22,431 bases of DNA from UBA5614 sp034678545 (lineage in GTDB: Bacteria > Cloacimonadota > Cloacimonadia > Cloacimonadales > Cloacimonadaceae), in the NCBI GenBank assembly GCA_034678545.1, contig JAXDBS010000055.1, positions 1 through 22,431 on the forward strand, written 5' to 3'. The position numbers and the translations under genes are program-made. Within the stretch, counting starts at the first letter, position 1. Every line of letters begins with the position of its first letter. The notes under the pieces were generated by a model. That model did not search any database. It was not told where the DNA came from and worked only from the letters and a program-made list of their open reading frames with translations. Positions 7,563 to 16,001 of this stretch are shown here, in pieces.

Positions 7563-10500
7563 TTACTTTAACCGTTCTGTTTGAGACCGGCCTTGTTTTA
7601 ACCCGTCTGAGGAGGCTGTGATCCGGTAAAAGCTGCAGTCAGAGGACAGGAAACCTATATAGGCTGTCACGGCTGTTTGCGCGATGGGAGCGCCCCAGTT
7701 GCCGGAGTAGGGGTCATTGGACTGATAAACGTAATAGGAGCTGGCTCCGGCCACTGCCCCCCAGCTTATCTGGACGTTCGGGCCGGACCTGGTGATGCTG
7801 AGTCCCGAGGGAGCGGCGGGATATGTGGTGGCTCCCGCTTCGTTGGTATATCCGGAATTCCCGGTGGCGTTGTAAGCCCGGACCCTATAATAGTACGAGG
7901 TGCCGGATTCGAGTCCGATATCGCTGAAAGAACTGACATTTTCCCCGGTCGAGCCGACTTCCGCCCAACTGCCGGATGGGCCGGTCTTGCGCTCTATCAC
8001 GAATCCGTTCTCGAAGGCGGAGTTATCTGACCAGGCCAGATCTATCCGGCTGTCAGACATGGCAGCTGCTGTCAGGCTGGCAGGGGCGGGTGGAGGTGCA
8101 AATCCGAGCCTGGCAAGGCAGATCTCGCCGTTTCCGCTGGAGGGAAGTGAAAAGCCGCCAAAGACGGCGGGATTGCTGATATAGTAACCTGTAAGGTGGC
8201 AAATGTCATCCCCGTCCAGGGCGATGGCATAGCTGTAGTCGTTGGCGGTCCCGCCCGCCTGCTGCACCCAGAGCCAGTTGCCTGCCCCGTCCAGCTTGGA
8301 GGCAAAGATATCATTGAAGCCGCGGGATGTGAGCGTGTTTGCTCCAAAGCCTGATATCCCTTCAAATACGCCGGCCACATAGCAATCCCCGTTATCGTCA
8401 ACGGCAATGCTGTGGCCATAGTCAAAACCTGTCCCCCCGGCGCGGACCACGCCTGTCAGGAAGCCTTCAGTGTTTACCCTGCCCACAAAGATATCGGTCC
8501 AGCCGCTGCTGGTCATGGTGGTGGTCCCGAAGGTGGCGTTGCCGGAGAAGCATCCGGTCAGAAACACGTTTCCGGCGCTGTCCAGGCCCAGGTCCGTACC
8601 GTAATCGGTGTCGCTGCCCCCGGCCTGAACGACGCCGACGAGGGAACCGGCGTTATTGAATTTGGCCAGGAAAACATCGTTGAGGCCGTAGCTGGTGAGG
8701 GAAAACGTCCCGAAAGTGGAAGTCCCGCAAAAACTCCCTGTCATATACAGATTTCCGGCGCTGTCACGGATGAGGCTCAGGCCTTTGTCCAGCAGTGGGC
8801 CCCCGGCCTTTAAGGCGGCAACCCAACTTCCCAAAGCACCCAGGACACCCAGGTAGATGTCCCCGTCGCCAAAGCTGGTCAGATTGGTAGTGCCGAAACC
8901 GGCGGTGCCCTTGAAATATCCTGTCACGTAGATGAAACCGGCGCCGCTGCCCACAATGAGGTCAGCCCCTTCGTCATCGCTGCCGCCCCCGGCCCGGGAA
9001 GCCCATTGCCAGTTGCCGCCACTGTCCAGTTTGCAGACAAAGATATCCTTGGCTCCGCTGCTGACCAGGCCTGTCGTCCCGAAACTGCCTGTCCCCGAAA
9101 AATAGCCTGTCACGAAGACGTTGCCGCTGCTGTCCAAGCTAATCCCCTGGCCCCTGTCGTCACCCGTGCCTCCTGCTCTCACAGCCCAGAGCCAGCTGCC
9201 GTCGGGGGACTGTTTGGCAATGAAAATATCCATTCCTCCGCTCGCGGAGAGCGGGATATCTCCAAACCAGCCTTCGGAAGAAAAGGCTCCGGTCACATAG
9301 GTATTGCCTTCGCTGTCCAGGGCGAGGGCGACGCCCAGATCGGCGGAAGTGCCCCCGGCCTGCTCCGCGCTGAGCCAGGGCGGAGGCGGGCTGGTGGTTC
9401 CCTCCGTCGTGGTGGCGGAGGCTTCATTGGAATAGGTGGAATTGGCTCCTGAGTTGTAAGCCCTCACACGGAAATAATAAGTGGTGTTGGGATTCAGCCC
9501 GGCGTTTAGGAAAGTGGTAACATTCGCCCCCACGGTGCTGATCTCGGACCAGGTTCCTGCCGCACCGGTCTTGCGTTCGATTTTGAATCCCGTCTCGTCA
9601 GAGGAATTATCGCTCCACGCCAGGCTGATCACGCTGGAGATCAGGGCCGTGGCGGTCAGGTTGCCGGGCGCGGAGGGAGGTCCCGGCGTGGTTGCCTCGG
9701 CCGTATTGGAATAGCCGGAAAACGCATTGTAGCGGGCGGCATATACTCTGTAACTGTAGGTGGTATTGGCGCTGGCGCTGTTGTCATAGTAAATCACAAT
9801 GTCCTGGTTTACATTTCCCACCGGGTACCATTGCGCGTATCCGGATCGCCGCCGCTCGATGTAGAATCCTGTCTCATTGGAAGAATTGTCTATCCAGTTC
9901 AGGAAAACCTGGGTGGGGGAGGTGGCGGTGGCGGCCAGGCCGGTTGGCGCTTCCGGAGTTTCGTACGGAGTCATGGCTCCGGCATCGCCGCAGTAATTGG
10001 AATAGCCGTCGGCGTTATGGGCCCTGACCCTGTAATTGCAGTAAGTGTTTTCCGGGACGGTATAATCGCTGTAATTCTGCGTGTTGGCTGCCAAAGAGGC
10101 GATCTGCACCCAGATGCCGTTGTTATATAATTCACGTTCCAGCTTGAAATCCGTTTCATTACTGGAATTATCAGACCAGGACAGGTTTACCTGGTTGCAG
10201 GAAACCGCCGACGCGTGCAGAGAAGAAGGCGGTAGCGGCTGGGGCGAGGCGGCCAAAATGATAACGGTAACGGCGTAGTGCGGCTTTCCGCTGTAGGTCC
10301 CGCCCCAGGTCATCGTTGCGGTGTAATTCCCCCAGGTGTCGTGCACGTATATTGTGCTGTTGGTGCTTTCGTAGCCAACGCCCAGCATTGAGTGCCCGTC
10401 CAGCTGGATCAGTACCGGAATCCCGGCGTTGATCAGGTTTTTGTACTGTGTGTAAGTGAAACCGGCCTGGATGCCGTTGTTACCATAGATATTCTGGCTG

Positions 10501-11183
10501 TAAACGGAGCTGACCGTATAGCTGCGGGACTCGAAGAACAGCTTCATGCCGTGGGCGCCGTCCCTTTGGCGGACGGGATCGTTTTCGTGCCCCGTGAAAT
10601 CAGGGGTTATGGAATTGTCCTCATACGAGAATAACATGGTCTCGCCATCCACGGTGTTCCACCAGTCCTGGCTGGTGCCCATGTAATCGGCCAGGCACTG
10701 TTCATACGTCCCGGTTGGGTCGGAAGATCCCCAGGGGTCATCTCCGCTGTTATCCACCCCAGTCCAGAAACGGTCAACATGACCTTGCGTAATCCTCCCG
10801 TCCAGCCCCTGGCGGGTGGCGCTGAGGGGGCATTGCCCCGCGCCCCAGGAAGAATTATCCAATGGCATCAGGCCGCTGTCGGTGGAACCGGAATAAATAT
10901 TCGGGTAATTGCCCCGGTCATAATACGCGGCGCACATGGCAGCTGAAGTGGGAAAACAACCGTAGCACCAGTCGAAGGCCGGAACCCCGCTCAGCATCAC
11001 TGTGTTGCGGGTGGGTACGGCTATGGGCCCGGGCACTCTTAGCTCAGGCGGGGTGTCGGGGACTGTCCTTTCCGCAATCAGCCTGCCGTCCGGGCCCGGA
11101 AAAACGCGCACCAGGCGGGCTTGTGCGAATGTAATTGTTAAAAACAGACAAACCGAAATCAGGACCAACCGTTTTGCTTGCAT
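7563..11183 (-). CDS. Exported C39-like cysteine peptidase with Fn3 modules and seven SBBP propeller repeats
   Basis: The protein has 1206 residues; start ATG 11183-11181 is preceded on its strand by AAGGAGG. A signal peptide (residues 1-22, ending TFAQA) comes first. Residues about 55-310 resemble C39/papain-like peptidases: probable nucleophile C76 in WCYGCFPTSAAM followed by AAYYDRGNYPN, H264 in GHSMLGVGY and D282 in VHDTWG. Three Fn3 modules follow (about 318-405, 409-500, 502-592; LSWSDNSSNETGFKIER type). Seven SBBP-type repeats of about 60 residues occupy 609-1030 (AGGTGxDxGxxIxxDxxGNxYVTGxFxGxxxFG), fitting a seven-bladed propeller. A fourth Fn3 (about 1035-1122) and a terminal Fn3-like module ending FYRITAS precede a short basic tail. 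There is no T9SS tail. The gene converges on the gene at 541. Proteolysis of extracellular protein is inferred; the substrate is unknown. Confidence 0.85.
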   Translation of the reverse strand: MQAKRLVLISVCLFLTITFAQARLVRVFPGPDGRLIAERTVPDTPPELRVPGPIAVPTRNTVMLSGVPAFDWCYGCFPTSAAMCAAYYDRGNYPNIYSGSTDSGLMPLDNSSWGAGQCPLSATRQGLDGRITQGHVDRFWTGVDNSGDDPWGSSDPTGTYEQCLADYMGTSQDWWNTVDGETMLFSYEDNSITPDFTGHENDPVRQRDGAHGMKLFFESRSYTVSSVYSQNIYGNNGIQAGFTYTQYKNLINAGIPVLIQLDGHSMLGVGYESTNSTIYVHDTWGNYTATMTWGGTYSGKPHYAVTVIILAASPQPLPPSSLHASAVSCNQVNLSWSDNSSNETDFKLERELYNNGIWVQIASLAANTQNYSDYTVPENTYCNYRVRAHNADGYSNYCGDAGAMTPYETPEAPTGLAATATSPTQVFLNWIDNSSNETGFYIERRRSGYAQWYPVGNVNQDIVIYYDNSASANTTYSYRVYAARYNAFSGYSNTAEATTPGPPSAPGNLTATALISSVISLAWSDNSSDETGFKIERKTGAAGTWSEISTVGANVTTFLNAGLNPNTTYYFRVRAYNSGANSTYSNEASATTTEGTTSPPPPWLSAEQAGGTSADLGVALALDSEGNTYVTGAFSSEGWFGDIPLSASGGMDIFIAKQSPDGSWLWAVRAGGTGDDRGQGISLDSSGNVFVTGYFSGTGSFGTTGLVSSGAKDIFVCKLDSGGNWQWASRAGGGSDDEGADLIVGSGAGFIYVTGYFKGTAGFGTTNLTSFGDGDIYLGVLGALGSWVAALKAGGPLLDKGLSLIRDSAGNLYMTGSFCGTSTFGTFSLTSYGLNDVFLAKFNNAGSLVGVVQAGGSDTDYGTDLGLDSAGNVFLTGCFSGNATFGTTTMTSSGWTDIFVGRVNTEGFLTGVVRAGGTGFDYGHSIAVDDNGDCYVAGVFEGISGFGANTLTSRGFNDIFASKLDGAGNWLWVQQAGGTANDYSYAIALDGDDICHLTGYYISNPAVFGGFSLPSSGNGEICLARLGFAPPPAPASLTAAAMSDSRIDLAWSDNSAFENGFVIERKTGPSGSWAEVGSTGENVSSFSDIGLESGTSYYYRVRAYNATGNSGYTNEAGATTYPAAPSGLSITRSGPNVQISWGAVAGASSYYVYQSNDPYSGNWGAPIAQTAVTAYIGFLSSDCSFYRITASSDGLKQGRSQTERLK
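8094..9359 (-). repeat. Seven tandem SBBP beta-propeller repeats (about 60 codons each)
   Basis: Seven successive units begin AGG(T/S/P)…D and contain GN(V/L/T)(F/Y)(V/L/M)TG(Y/S/C)F, then FG and DIF. The last unit is the most diverged (DDICHLTGYYISNPAVFGG). Seven units is a common closed propeller number, so this probably forms one complete propeller. Propellers of this type usually bind proteins or glycans. Confidence 0.8.
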
Positions 11184-11530
11184 GCCTTCCTCCTTCTGGG
11201 CCTGCGGCCCGCCAGCGTTGCCCTTTCAGCACTTTTGCTTTTATGATCCCTGCTGCCATCTGCCTGTCCCCGCAAGAAAACGTCAAGTTATTTTAGCTGT
11301 TAAGAATACTCCGCTGCTGATTATCGTTTTCGCTCCTGAACCGGGCTGAGTGCCCGCAGACGATCTGACCAGCGTCATTCCGTATATCCGCTTATCAGAA
11401 CGGCAGTCCAAAATCATGCTTGTTCGTGGTTGCAATGAGCGTGAGCCCAGGTGTAGCTAAGGTTTTCCTTGCATCTCAAGTTGGGGGGCACAGCATTTAA
11501 AATATTTACAATCCGCACCTGTACCCTGCT

Positions 11531-11590
11531 AGCACTACGGACCCATTACGGACCCAATACGGACTTTGTCCGTAATGGGTAAGTAGTGCT
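11531..11590. repeat. 60-base inverted repeat containing three 11-base direct repeats
   Basis: The left arm 11531-11553 (AGCACTACGGACC…ACGGAC) and right arm 11568-11590 (GTCCGTAATGGG…AGTGCT) are complementary at 21 of 23 positions around a 14-base loop. The left side also reads as three head-to-tail 11-mers: TACGGACCCAT (11536-11546), TACGGACCCAA (11547-11557) and TACGGACTTTG (11558-11568). No T-run follows, so it is not a standard terminator. A small mobile or REP/MITE-like repeat, a protein-binding site, or a structured RNA are all possible. Confidence 0.7.
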
Positions 11591-11741
11591 TCCCGGGGCG
11601 GAGCGGGGAAGAGGCAGGCATGGAAAATGGATCAGCGGTCTTGATAAAAGGCGGGGAGTGATTTTGCCGGCAGGGCGGTTGGAGATCGGCGAAAAGGCGG
11701 TTGGGGTTTGCTGAAGCCTGCTCAATAAACACAAACCAATT

Positions 11742-11815
11742 ACAATCATTATGATAAAATAGATATTGTAAAAAAGCATAGATATTCCTTGACTGATTTT
11801 GGGAAGGGGTAAAAT
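11742..11815 (+). promoter_or_regulatory. Candidate promoter region for the gene at 12011
   Basis: TTGACT (11789-11794) is followed after 15 bases by TAAAAT (11810-11815), one mismatch from TATAAT, though the spacing is short. Upstream, ACAATnnnTATGATAA (11742-11757) matches 299-314, and CTTGACTGATTTTGG resembles CTTGACGGATTTTTG at 325-339. The distance from TTGAC to the start codon is 222 bases here and 215 at the gene at 541. This collinearity supports a shared promoter and long leader. Confidence 0.4.
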
Positions 11816-11946
11816 TTTGCTCCGTTTGGCCAGAAATATCCTGGCTTATGTATTGAACCTGCTTAAGGCTCAAGGGTAAAGGGCGCGGAAGGCGGGTTGG
11901 CCTGCATTCCGCGGGGTGATTAGCCGGCTCTTAAAAAATGTGGTTT

Positions 11947-11971
11947 GATGCAATGAACACAATTTTGCACC
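11947..11971 (+). promoter_or_regulatory. Second copy of the conserved 25-base TGCAA/TTGCA block
   Basis: This is identical to 480-504 at 24 of 25 bases and keeps the inverted half-sites TGCAA (11949-11953) and TTGCA (11965-11969). It ends 39 bases before the ATG at 12011, compared with 36 bases in the first copy. The Shine-Dalgarno region AGGGGGAG (11999-12006) lies between it and the start codon. Confidence 0.55.
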
Positions 11972-12010
11972 AGCGAATGAAGTTTTAAATCAACAATTAG
12001 GGGGAGAACT

Positions 12011-15000
12011 ATGAAATCAACCTTCTATTTCCTGGCAGCCTTTTTGCTGCTTTCCATCACTTTGCTTTACGCCCAGCCGCAACCTCCGGAAGCGCCTGTT
12101 TTGGATTCGCCGGCCGACGGCACCTACGACCATAACCCGCATGGGACGATCATGGTTTGGTCCCAGCCGGGCTATAACGAGGACAGCTTCTTTGATGTTT
12201 TTCTGGGCAACGATCCGAATCCGCAGCAGCCCCAATATCATGTCTATGGCGGTCACGGTTCCGAACTGTTCAACGGTACCTATTTCACTTTGTTCTTTAC
12301 TGAACTGTACGAACTAACGGAATACTACTATGTGATCCGGATTACGGACAATGCCACCAATCTGTCCAACCTGTCGGCCCTCTGGCATTTCGGAACAGGG
12401 AACTTCATCGGCAATACCTATACCATCACAGGGACGATTACCGCCGCCCCCGGCACTGCCCTGAACGGCGTTACGCTGACCTGTCCGCAGGACGTAGCGC
12501 CCACTGTGGTCCAGACAGGCAACAACGGGACCTACAGCTTCACTGTCAATGCCGGGCAGAATCCAACCGTTACGCCGGCCAAGCAATGGTTCAAGTTCAA
12601 TCCCCTGCAGCGCACTTTCAACAACATCAACCAGAACTGGGGCGGGCAGAACTTCGCCATGACCAGCGTCTTTCCGAATACGGCCGCCCAGCCCTGGCCA
12701 GTCACAACCGCCCAAAGCGTGTCAGTGTCCATAGGTCACCTGAAGTGGGAATTTGCCACCCAGGCCGGTTACGCCATCCCTTATGAATTCACCATCTACT
12801 TCCCGACCGCTGAGGATGTCTTTGGCCATGTCAGCTATGCGGGCGGCAGGACCGAGTACAGCATTGACTTGCCGACCCTAACGCCCAATACTTCCTATGC
12901 TTGGAAAGTGGTGCCTGTGGCCGATGGTGGATATGAAGCCCAGTACGTGGTGACCTGGACCTTCGAAACCGGTGACTATCCCGTCCCGCTCCTGCTGTAT
13001 CCGGACAATGGCGCGGAAGATCTCGATCCGGAAGGCGTGGAACTGGCCTGGGATCTGCCGGGGGGCAGTTATGCGGTGGACAGCTTCTTTGATGTCTATT
13101 GCGACATATACCCTGATTTTCCTTCCCCGCCCATCTATTCAGGACCGATCAGCCCTTCCCGCTACGAGTTCACATATCTTACCGGCGCACTGATGGAGGA
13201 GGTGGCCTATTACTGGAAGGTCCGTTTCAATGCCTTGGGGGACTATTGGGAATCAGCAATCCGTAACTTCGTGACGGGGCCGACACCCCTCATAACGTAT
13301 TCAACCATCAGTGGCACGATAACTTCAGGAGGGGCCGGAGCCAACGGTGTTACAGTTTCCTGCCCCACTGCCTGTTTGCCGGTGCAGGTGGTGACAGGCG
13401 TGGCCGGAACCTACAGCTTCTGGGTGCGGAACGGCAATGCTGCAGCCTATGTGGTCACGCCCACCAAGCAATGGCATTGGTTCACACCTGCATTTTATAA
13501 CTCCCCTGTTCCGGTGAACGGCAACCTGGTCGCCAACTTTACCATGAACAGCCTGGTGCCGAATAACGCGGTCAATCCCTGGCCGCTTATCCATGCGGAT
13601 GAAGTGGTTGTAAACATCCCGCACCTAGCCTGGACCTTCACCACCACGATCGGCTACGATCCGCCGGACCAGTTTGTCATCCATATCCCGCATCTGGACC
13701 CTGATTACTACGTGGTGCCTTATACCGGGGACCGGGCAGAGTATTACCTGCCCATCCCCAATCCGCCCCTGGAATACGATACTTTCTACGAATGGTGGGT
13801 GGTGCCGACCAACGAATATGGAGAAGCGGAAAATGTGCCGCACTGGGATTTCACGACGGAAGAAGAGCCCGAGCCGCCCACACCTCCCACTTTGGTCTAC
13901 CCGACGTATAGCCTTACCAATGTGCATGACACAGGCCTGATCATGGTCTGGAGTCCGGCTTCAGGAAACGATCCTGAGAGTTTCTTTGATGTCTATCTGG
14001 ACACCAATAACATGGGACCTGATCTACTCTACACCGGTCCGGGACTGATCAATCCGGCTCAACCGGAAATGCGTTTCTGCTATGCTCACGATTTGCAATT
14101 GGGGGCTAACTGCAGCTGGTGGATAGTTGTGCATGACCCTGATACCGGTATGTCCAGTGAAACCGCAACCTGGCCGTTTTCAGTCAGCCAAACTCACGTA
14201 GATCCGCCTCCCATTGCCCTGATCTCACCCCTCGACGGTGCAATGGATGTCCCGCCCGGTACAGTGAACCTGGTTTGGGATTGTGATGACCTTATGGCTG
14301 AAAGCTTCTTTGACGTGTACTTTGACATCAATCCCATCGATCCGGATGACCCCGACCCGGCAGCCCTAATCTATTCCGGTCCCGGAGTGCCCCAACGGAC
14401 CTATTTCGAGTGGCACTGCTCCGCCTATATGGACCAGCAGACCTATTACTGGTTCTGCCGCTACAGCAACTGGGTTGACTACTGGCTGTCGCGGTCCCCT
14501 GTGGGCCAGTTCGTGACCGGCAATTACACGCCCCCGCCCAATCCGGAACTGGTCTCGCCTTTTGCCGGAGCCGTGCACGTAACACCTGAGGACGTGCAGT
14601 TCATCTGGGAGGAGGAAGAGGAATACATGACTGGCTGGCCGGACAGCTTCTTTGACGTTTATTGCGATCTCAGCCCCATGCCTACGACCAGTATCTATCA
14701 CGGACCGGGCATCGAAAACACGGTTCCTTACCAATATATCTGGGAGCAGTCCCTGCTCCTGGACGAGGAGGCCTATTACTGGTTTGTCCGCATCACCAAT
14801 GCCATCAGCGGACTGCATTCCGATTCGCCCGTCTGGAGCTTTACCACCGCCCCCGCCATCGAACCCGGCATCCCTGAACAGATCGCCCCGCCTCCGGAAA
14901 CCCAGCTTGCGATGGTAACCATGGCAACGCCCCCCGAAACCAGCTTCCCGATCTACTACAATCCCGTGCCGATTGGGGCAGTGGTTCCGCCTCCACCCAA

Positions 15001-15871
15001 TCCTGCCCTGAATAACACCAACAGCTATGGTGTTGTGCTCGTAAAAGCTGGCGTCAGATGTGATTTGGCAGTTGATATGCCAAGCGGCACCTGGTGGGTG
15101 CTGGCTTACCATTCAGGTGCCTGGCATCAGGCGGTGCCTTATCCCTGCGGAGGAGGTGGAGGCGGCGGTTGCCTTCTGTCCGATCTGTCGTTCTTCGACA
15201 GGGGAGATGTACCAGTCATCATAAGCGAAGGCGAAGGCAATGACCCGACCCTGCCAGTGGAATTGAGTTCCTTCACCGCCACCTGCACAGCGGCCCAGTT
15301 CGTCAGCCTCAGTTGGGTGGTCCAGTCCGAAACCAATCTTCTCGGCTATAACATCCTACGCAATAAGGAAGAGGACCTGGCAGCCGCCCTTACCCTGAAT
15401 ACAGAGCCCATCTCGGAAGGCACTGCCGCCGGAACCCAGATCTCCTACTCCTACCTGGACGAACAGGTGGAGCCTGGATCCACCTACCACTACTGGCTGG
15501 AAAGCGTTGACCTGGATGGCACCAGTCACTTCTTCGGCCCTGTCTCAGTCTCAATCTCAGGCGGGGATGAGGAGCAGGTGCCCGAGATCCCGACCACGAC
15601 CACGCTGCTGGCGGCCTTCCCCAACCCCTTCAGCCCCAACACGACCATCCCCTATGTCCTGAAGGGCGGGGGAGATGTCCATATCCGCGTTTATGACACC
15701 CGTGGCCGCCTGGTCCGCAGCTTCAGCCAGCCTGCTCAGACCGCCGGCTACCATAAGGTGGTCTGGGACGGCCGGGACGAAAACGGCCGCTCCGTCGCCT
15801 CCGGCATCTACACCTATAAAATGACCAGCGGCAAATACACTGCCACCCGAAAGTTCATCCTGATGGAATAA
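12011..15871 (+). CDS. Exported Fn3-like repeat protein with C-terminal T9SS type A sorting domain
   Basis: The protein has 1286 residues and starts after AGGGGGAG. A signal peptide (residues 1-21, ending LLYA) is followed by A-B-C-A-B-C-A-A-A modules of the same types as the gene at 541. Each of the five A modules carries [DE]SFFDV[YF]. Next comes a region with TWWVLAYHSGAWH, seven glycines (1047-1053) flanked by C1046 and C1054, and RGDVPVIIS. An Fn3-like domain opens with LPVELSSFTAT and contains SLSWVVQSETNLLGYNILR. The C-terminus (about 1197-1286; FPNPFSPNTTIPYVL…VWDGRDENGRSVASGIYTYKM) is a FlgD-like/T9SS type A sorting domain. Family knowledge predicts export across the outer membrane and surface attachment or release. 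It is a shorter paralogue of the 2258-residue protein and lacks the Hcp-like segment. Ligand unknown. Confidence 0.88.
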   Translation: MKSTFYFLAAFLLLSITLLYAQPQPPEAPVLDSPADGTYDHNPHGTIMVWSQPGYNEDSFFDVFLGNDPNPQQPQYHVYGGHGSELFNGTYFTLFFTELYELTEYYYVIRITDNATNLSNLSALWHFGTGNFIGNTYTITGTITAAPGTALNGVTLTCPQDVAPTVVQTGNNGTYSFTVNAGQNPTVTPAKQWFKFNPLQRTFNNINQNWGGQNFAMTSVFPNTAAQPWPVTTAQSVSVSIGHLKWEFATQAGYAIPYEFTIYFPTAEDVFGHVSYAGGRTEYSIDLPTLTPNTSYAWKVVPVADGGYEAQYVVTWTFETGDYPVPLLLYPDNGAEDLDPEGVELAWDLPGGSYAVDSFFDVYCDIYPDFPSPPIYSGPISPSRYEFTYLTGALMEEVAYYWKVRFNALGDYWESAIRNFVTGPTPLITYSTISGTITSGGAGANGVTVSCPTACLPVQVVTGVAGTYSFWVRNGNAAAYVVTPTKQWHWFTPAFYNSPVPVNGNLVANFTMNSLVPNNAVNPWPLIHADEVVVNIPHLAWTFTTTIGYDPPDQFVIHIPHLDPDYYVVPYTGDRAEYYLPIPNPPLEYDTFYEWWVVPTNEYGEAENVPHWDFTTEEEPEPPTPPTLVYPTYSLTNVHDTGLIMVWSPASGNDPESFFDVYLDTNNMGPDLLYTGPGLINPAQPEMRFCYAHDLQLGANCSWWIVVHDPDTGMSSETATWPFSVSQTHVDPPPIALISPLDGAMDVPPGTVNLVWDCDDLMAESFFDVYFDINPIDPDDPDPAALIYSGPGVPQRTYFEWHCSAYMDQQTYYWFCRYSNWVDYWLSRSPVGQFVTGNYTPPPNPELVSPFAGAVHVTPEDVQFIWEEEEEYMTGWPDSFFDVYCDLSPMPTTSIYHGPGIENTVPYQYIWEQSLLLDEEAYYWFVRITNAISGLHSDSPVWSFTTAPAIEPGIPEQIAPPPETQLAMVTMATPPETSFPIYYNPVPIGAVVPPPPNPALNNTNSYGVVLVKAGVRCDLAVDMPSGTWWVLAYHSGAWHQAVPYPCGGGGGGGCLLSDLSFFDRGDVPVIISEGEGNDPTLPVELSSFTATCTAAQFVSLSWVVQSETNLLGYNILRNKEEDLAAALTLNTEPISEGTAAGTQISYSYLDEQVEPGSTYHYWLESVDLDGTSHFFGPVSVSISGGDEEQVPEIPTTTTLLAAFPNPFSPNTTIPYVLKGGGDVHIRVYDTRGRLVRSFSQPAQTAGYHKVVWDGRDENGRSVASGIYTYKMTSGKYTATRKFILME

Positions 15872-15899
15872 ACGTCATATTAGAACGGATGGCATTCAA

Positions 15900-15935
15900 G
15901 AGAGGCTGCCCGTTGCGGCAGCCTCTCGTTTTTTT
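15900..15935 (+). terminator. Strong intrinsic terminator after the T9SS-tailed gene
   Basis: An 11-bp perfect stem (15900-15910 GAGAGGCTGCC with 15917-15927 GGCAGCCTCTC) encloses a 6-base loop and is followed by G and seven Ts (15929-15935). It lies 29 bases after the stop and separates this gene from the convergent M48 gene. On the minus strand the hairpin is followed by TTGAAT, so any bidirectional action would be weak. Confidence 0.92.
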
Positions 15936-16001
15936 CAGTCTGATCGCGTCACCCTGGATTTGGATGATCCGCCTGCACTATGGCATGCAGGTGGCACGCC
16001 T

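Larger units (their letters stand above)
11184..12010. other. 827-base intergenic region between divergent genes
   Basis: This region separates the divergently transcribed genes starting at 11183 (minus) and 12011 (plus). On the minus strand, TTGACG (11286-11281) lies 98 bases before the peptidase start, a possible -35 box with a poor -10. A 60-base inverted repeat sits at 11531-11590, and a small CTTCCC/GGGAAG hairpin adjoins it (11589-11611). The part from 11742 onward holds the plus-strand control elements listed separately. The overlapping minus-strand frames at 11535-11873 and 11546-11779 have no convincing protein features. I see no tRNA and no transposase. Confidence 0.6.

Noticed and set aside
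11535..11873. Minus-strand frames of 112 and 77 codons in the intergenic region
   Set aside because: They overlap the inverted repeat and a low-complexity GC-rich stretch, have no clear ribosome site, and overlap each other. The hydrophobic start of the shorter one is probably chance.
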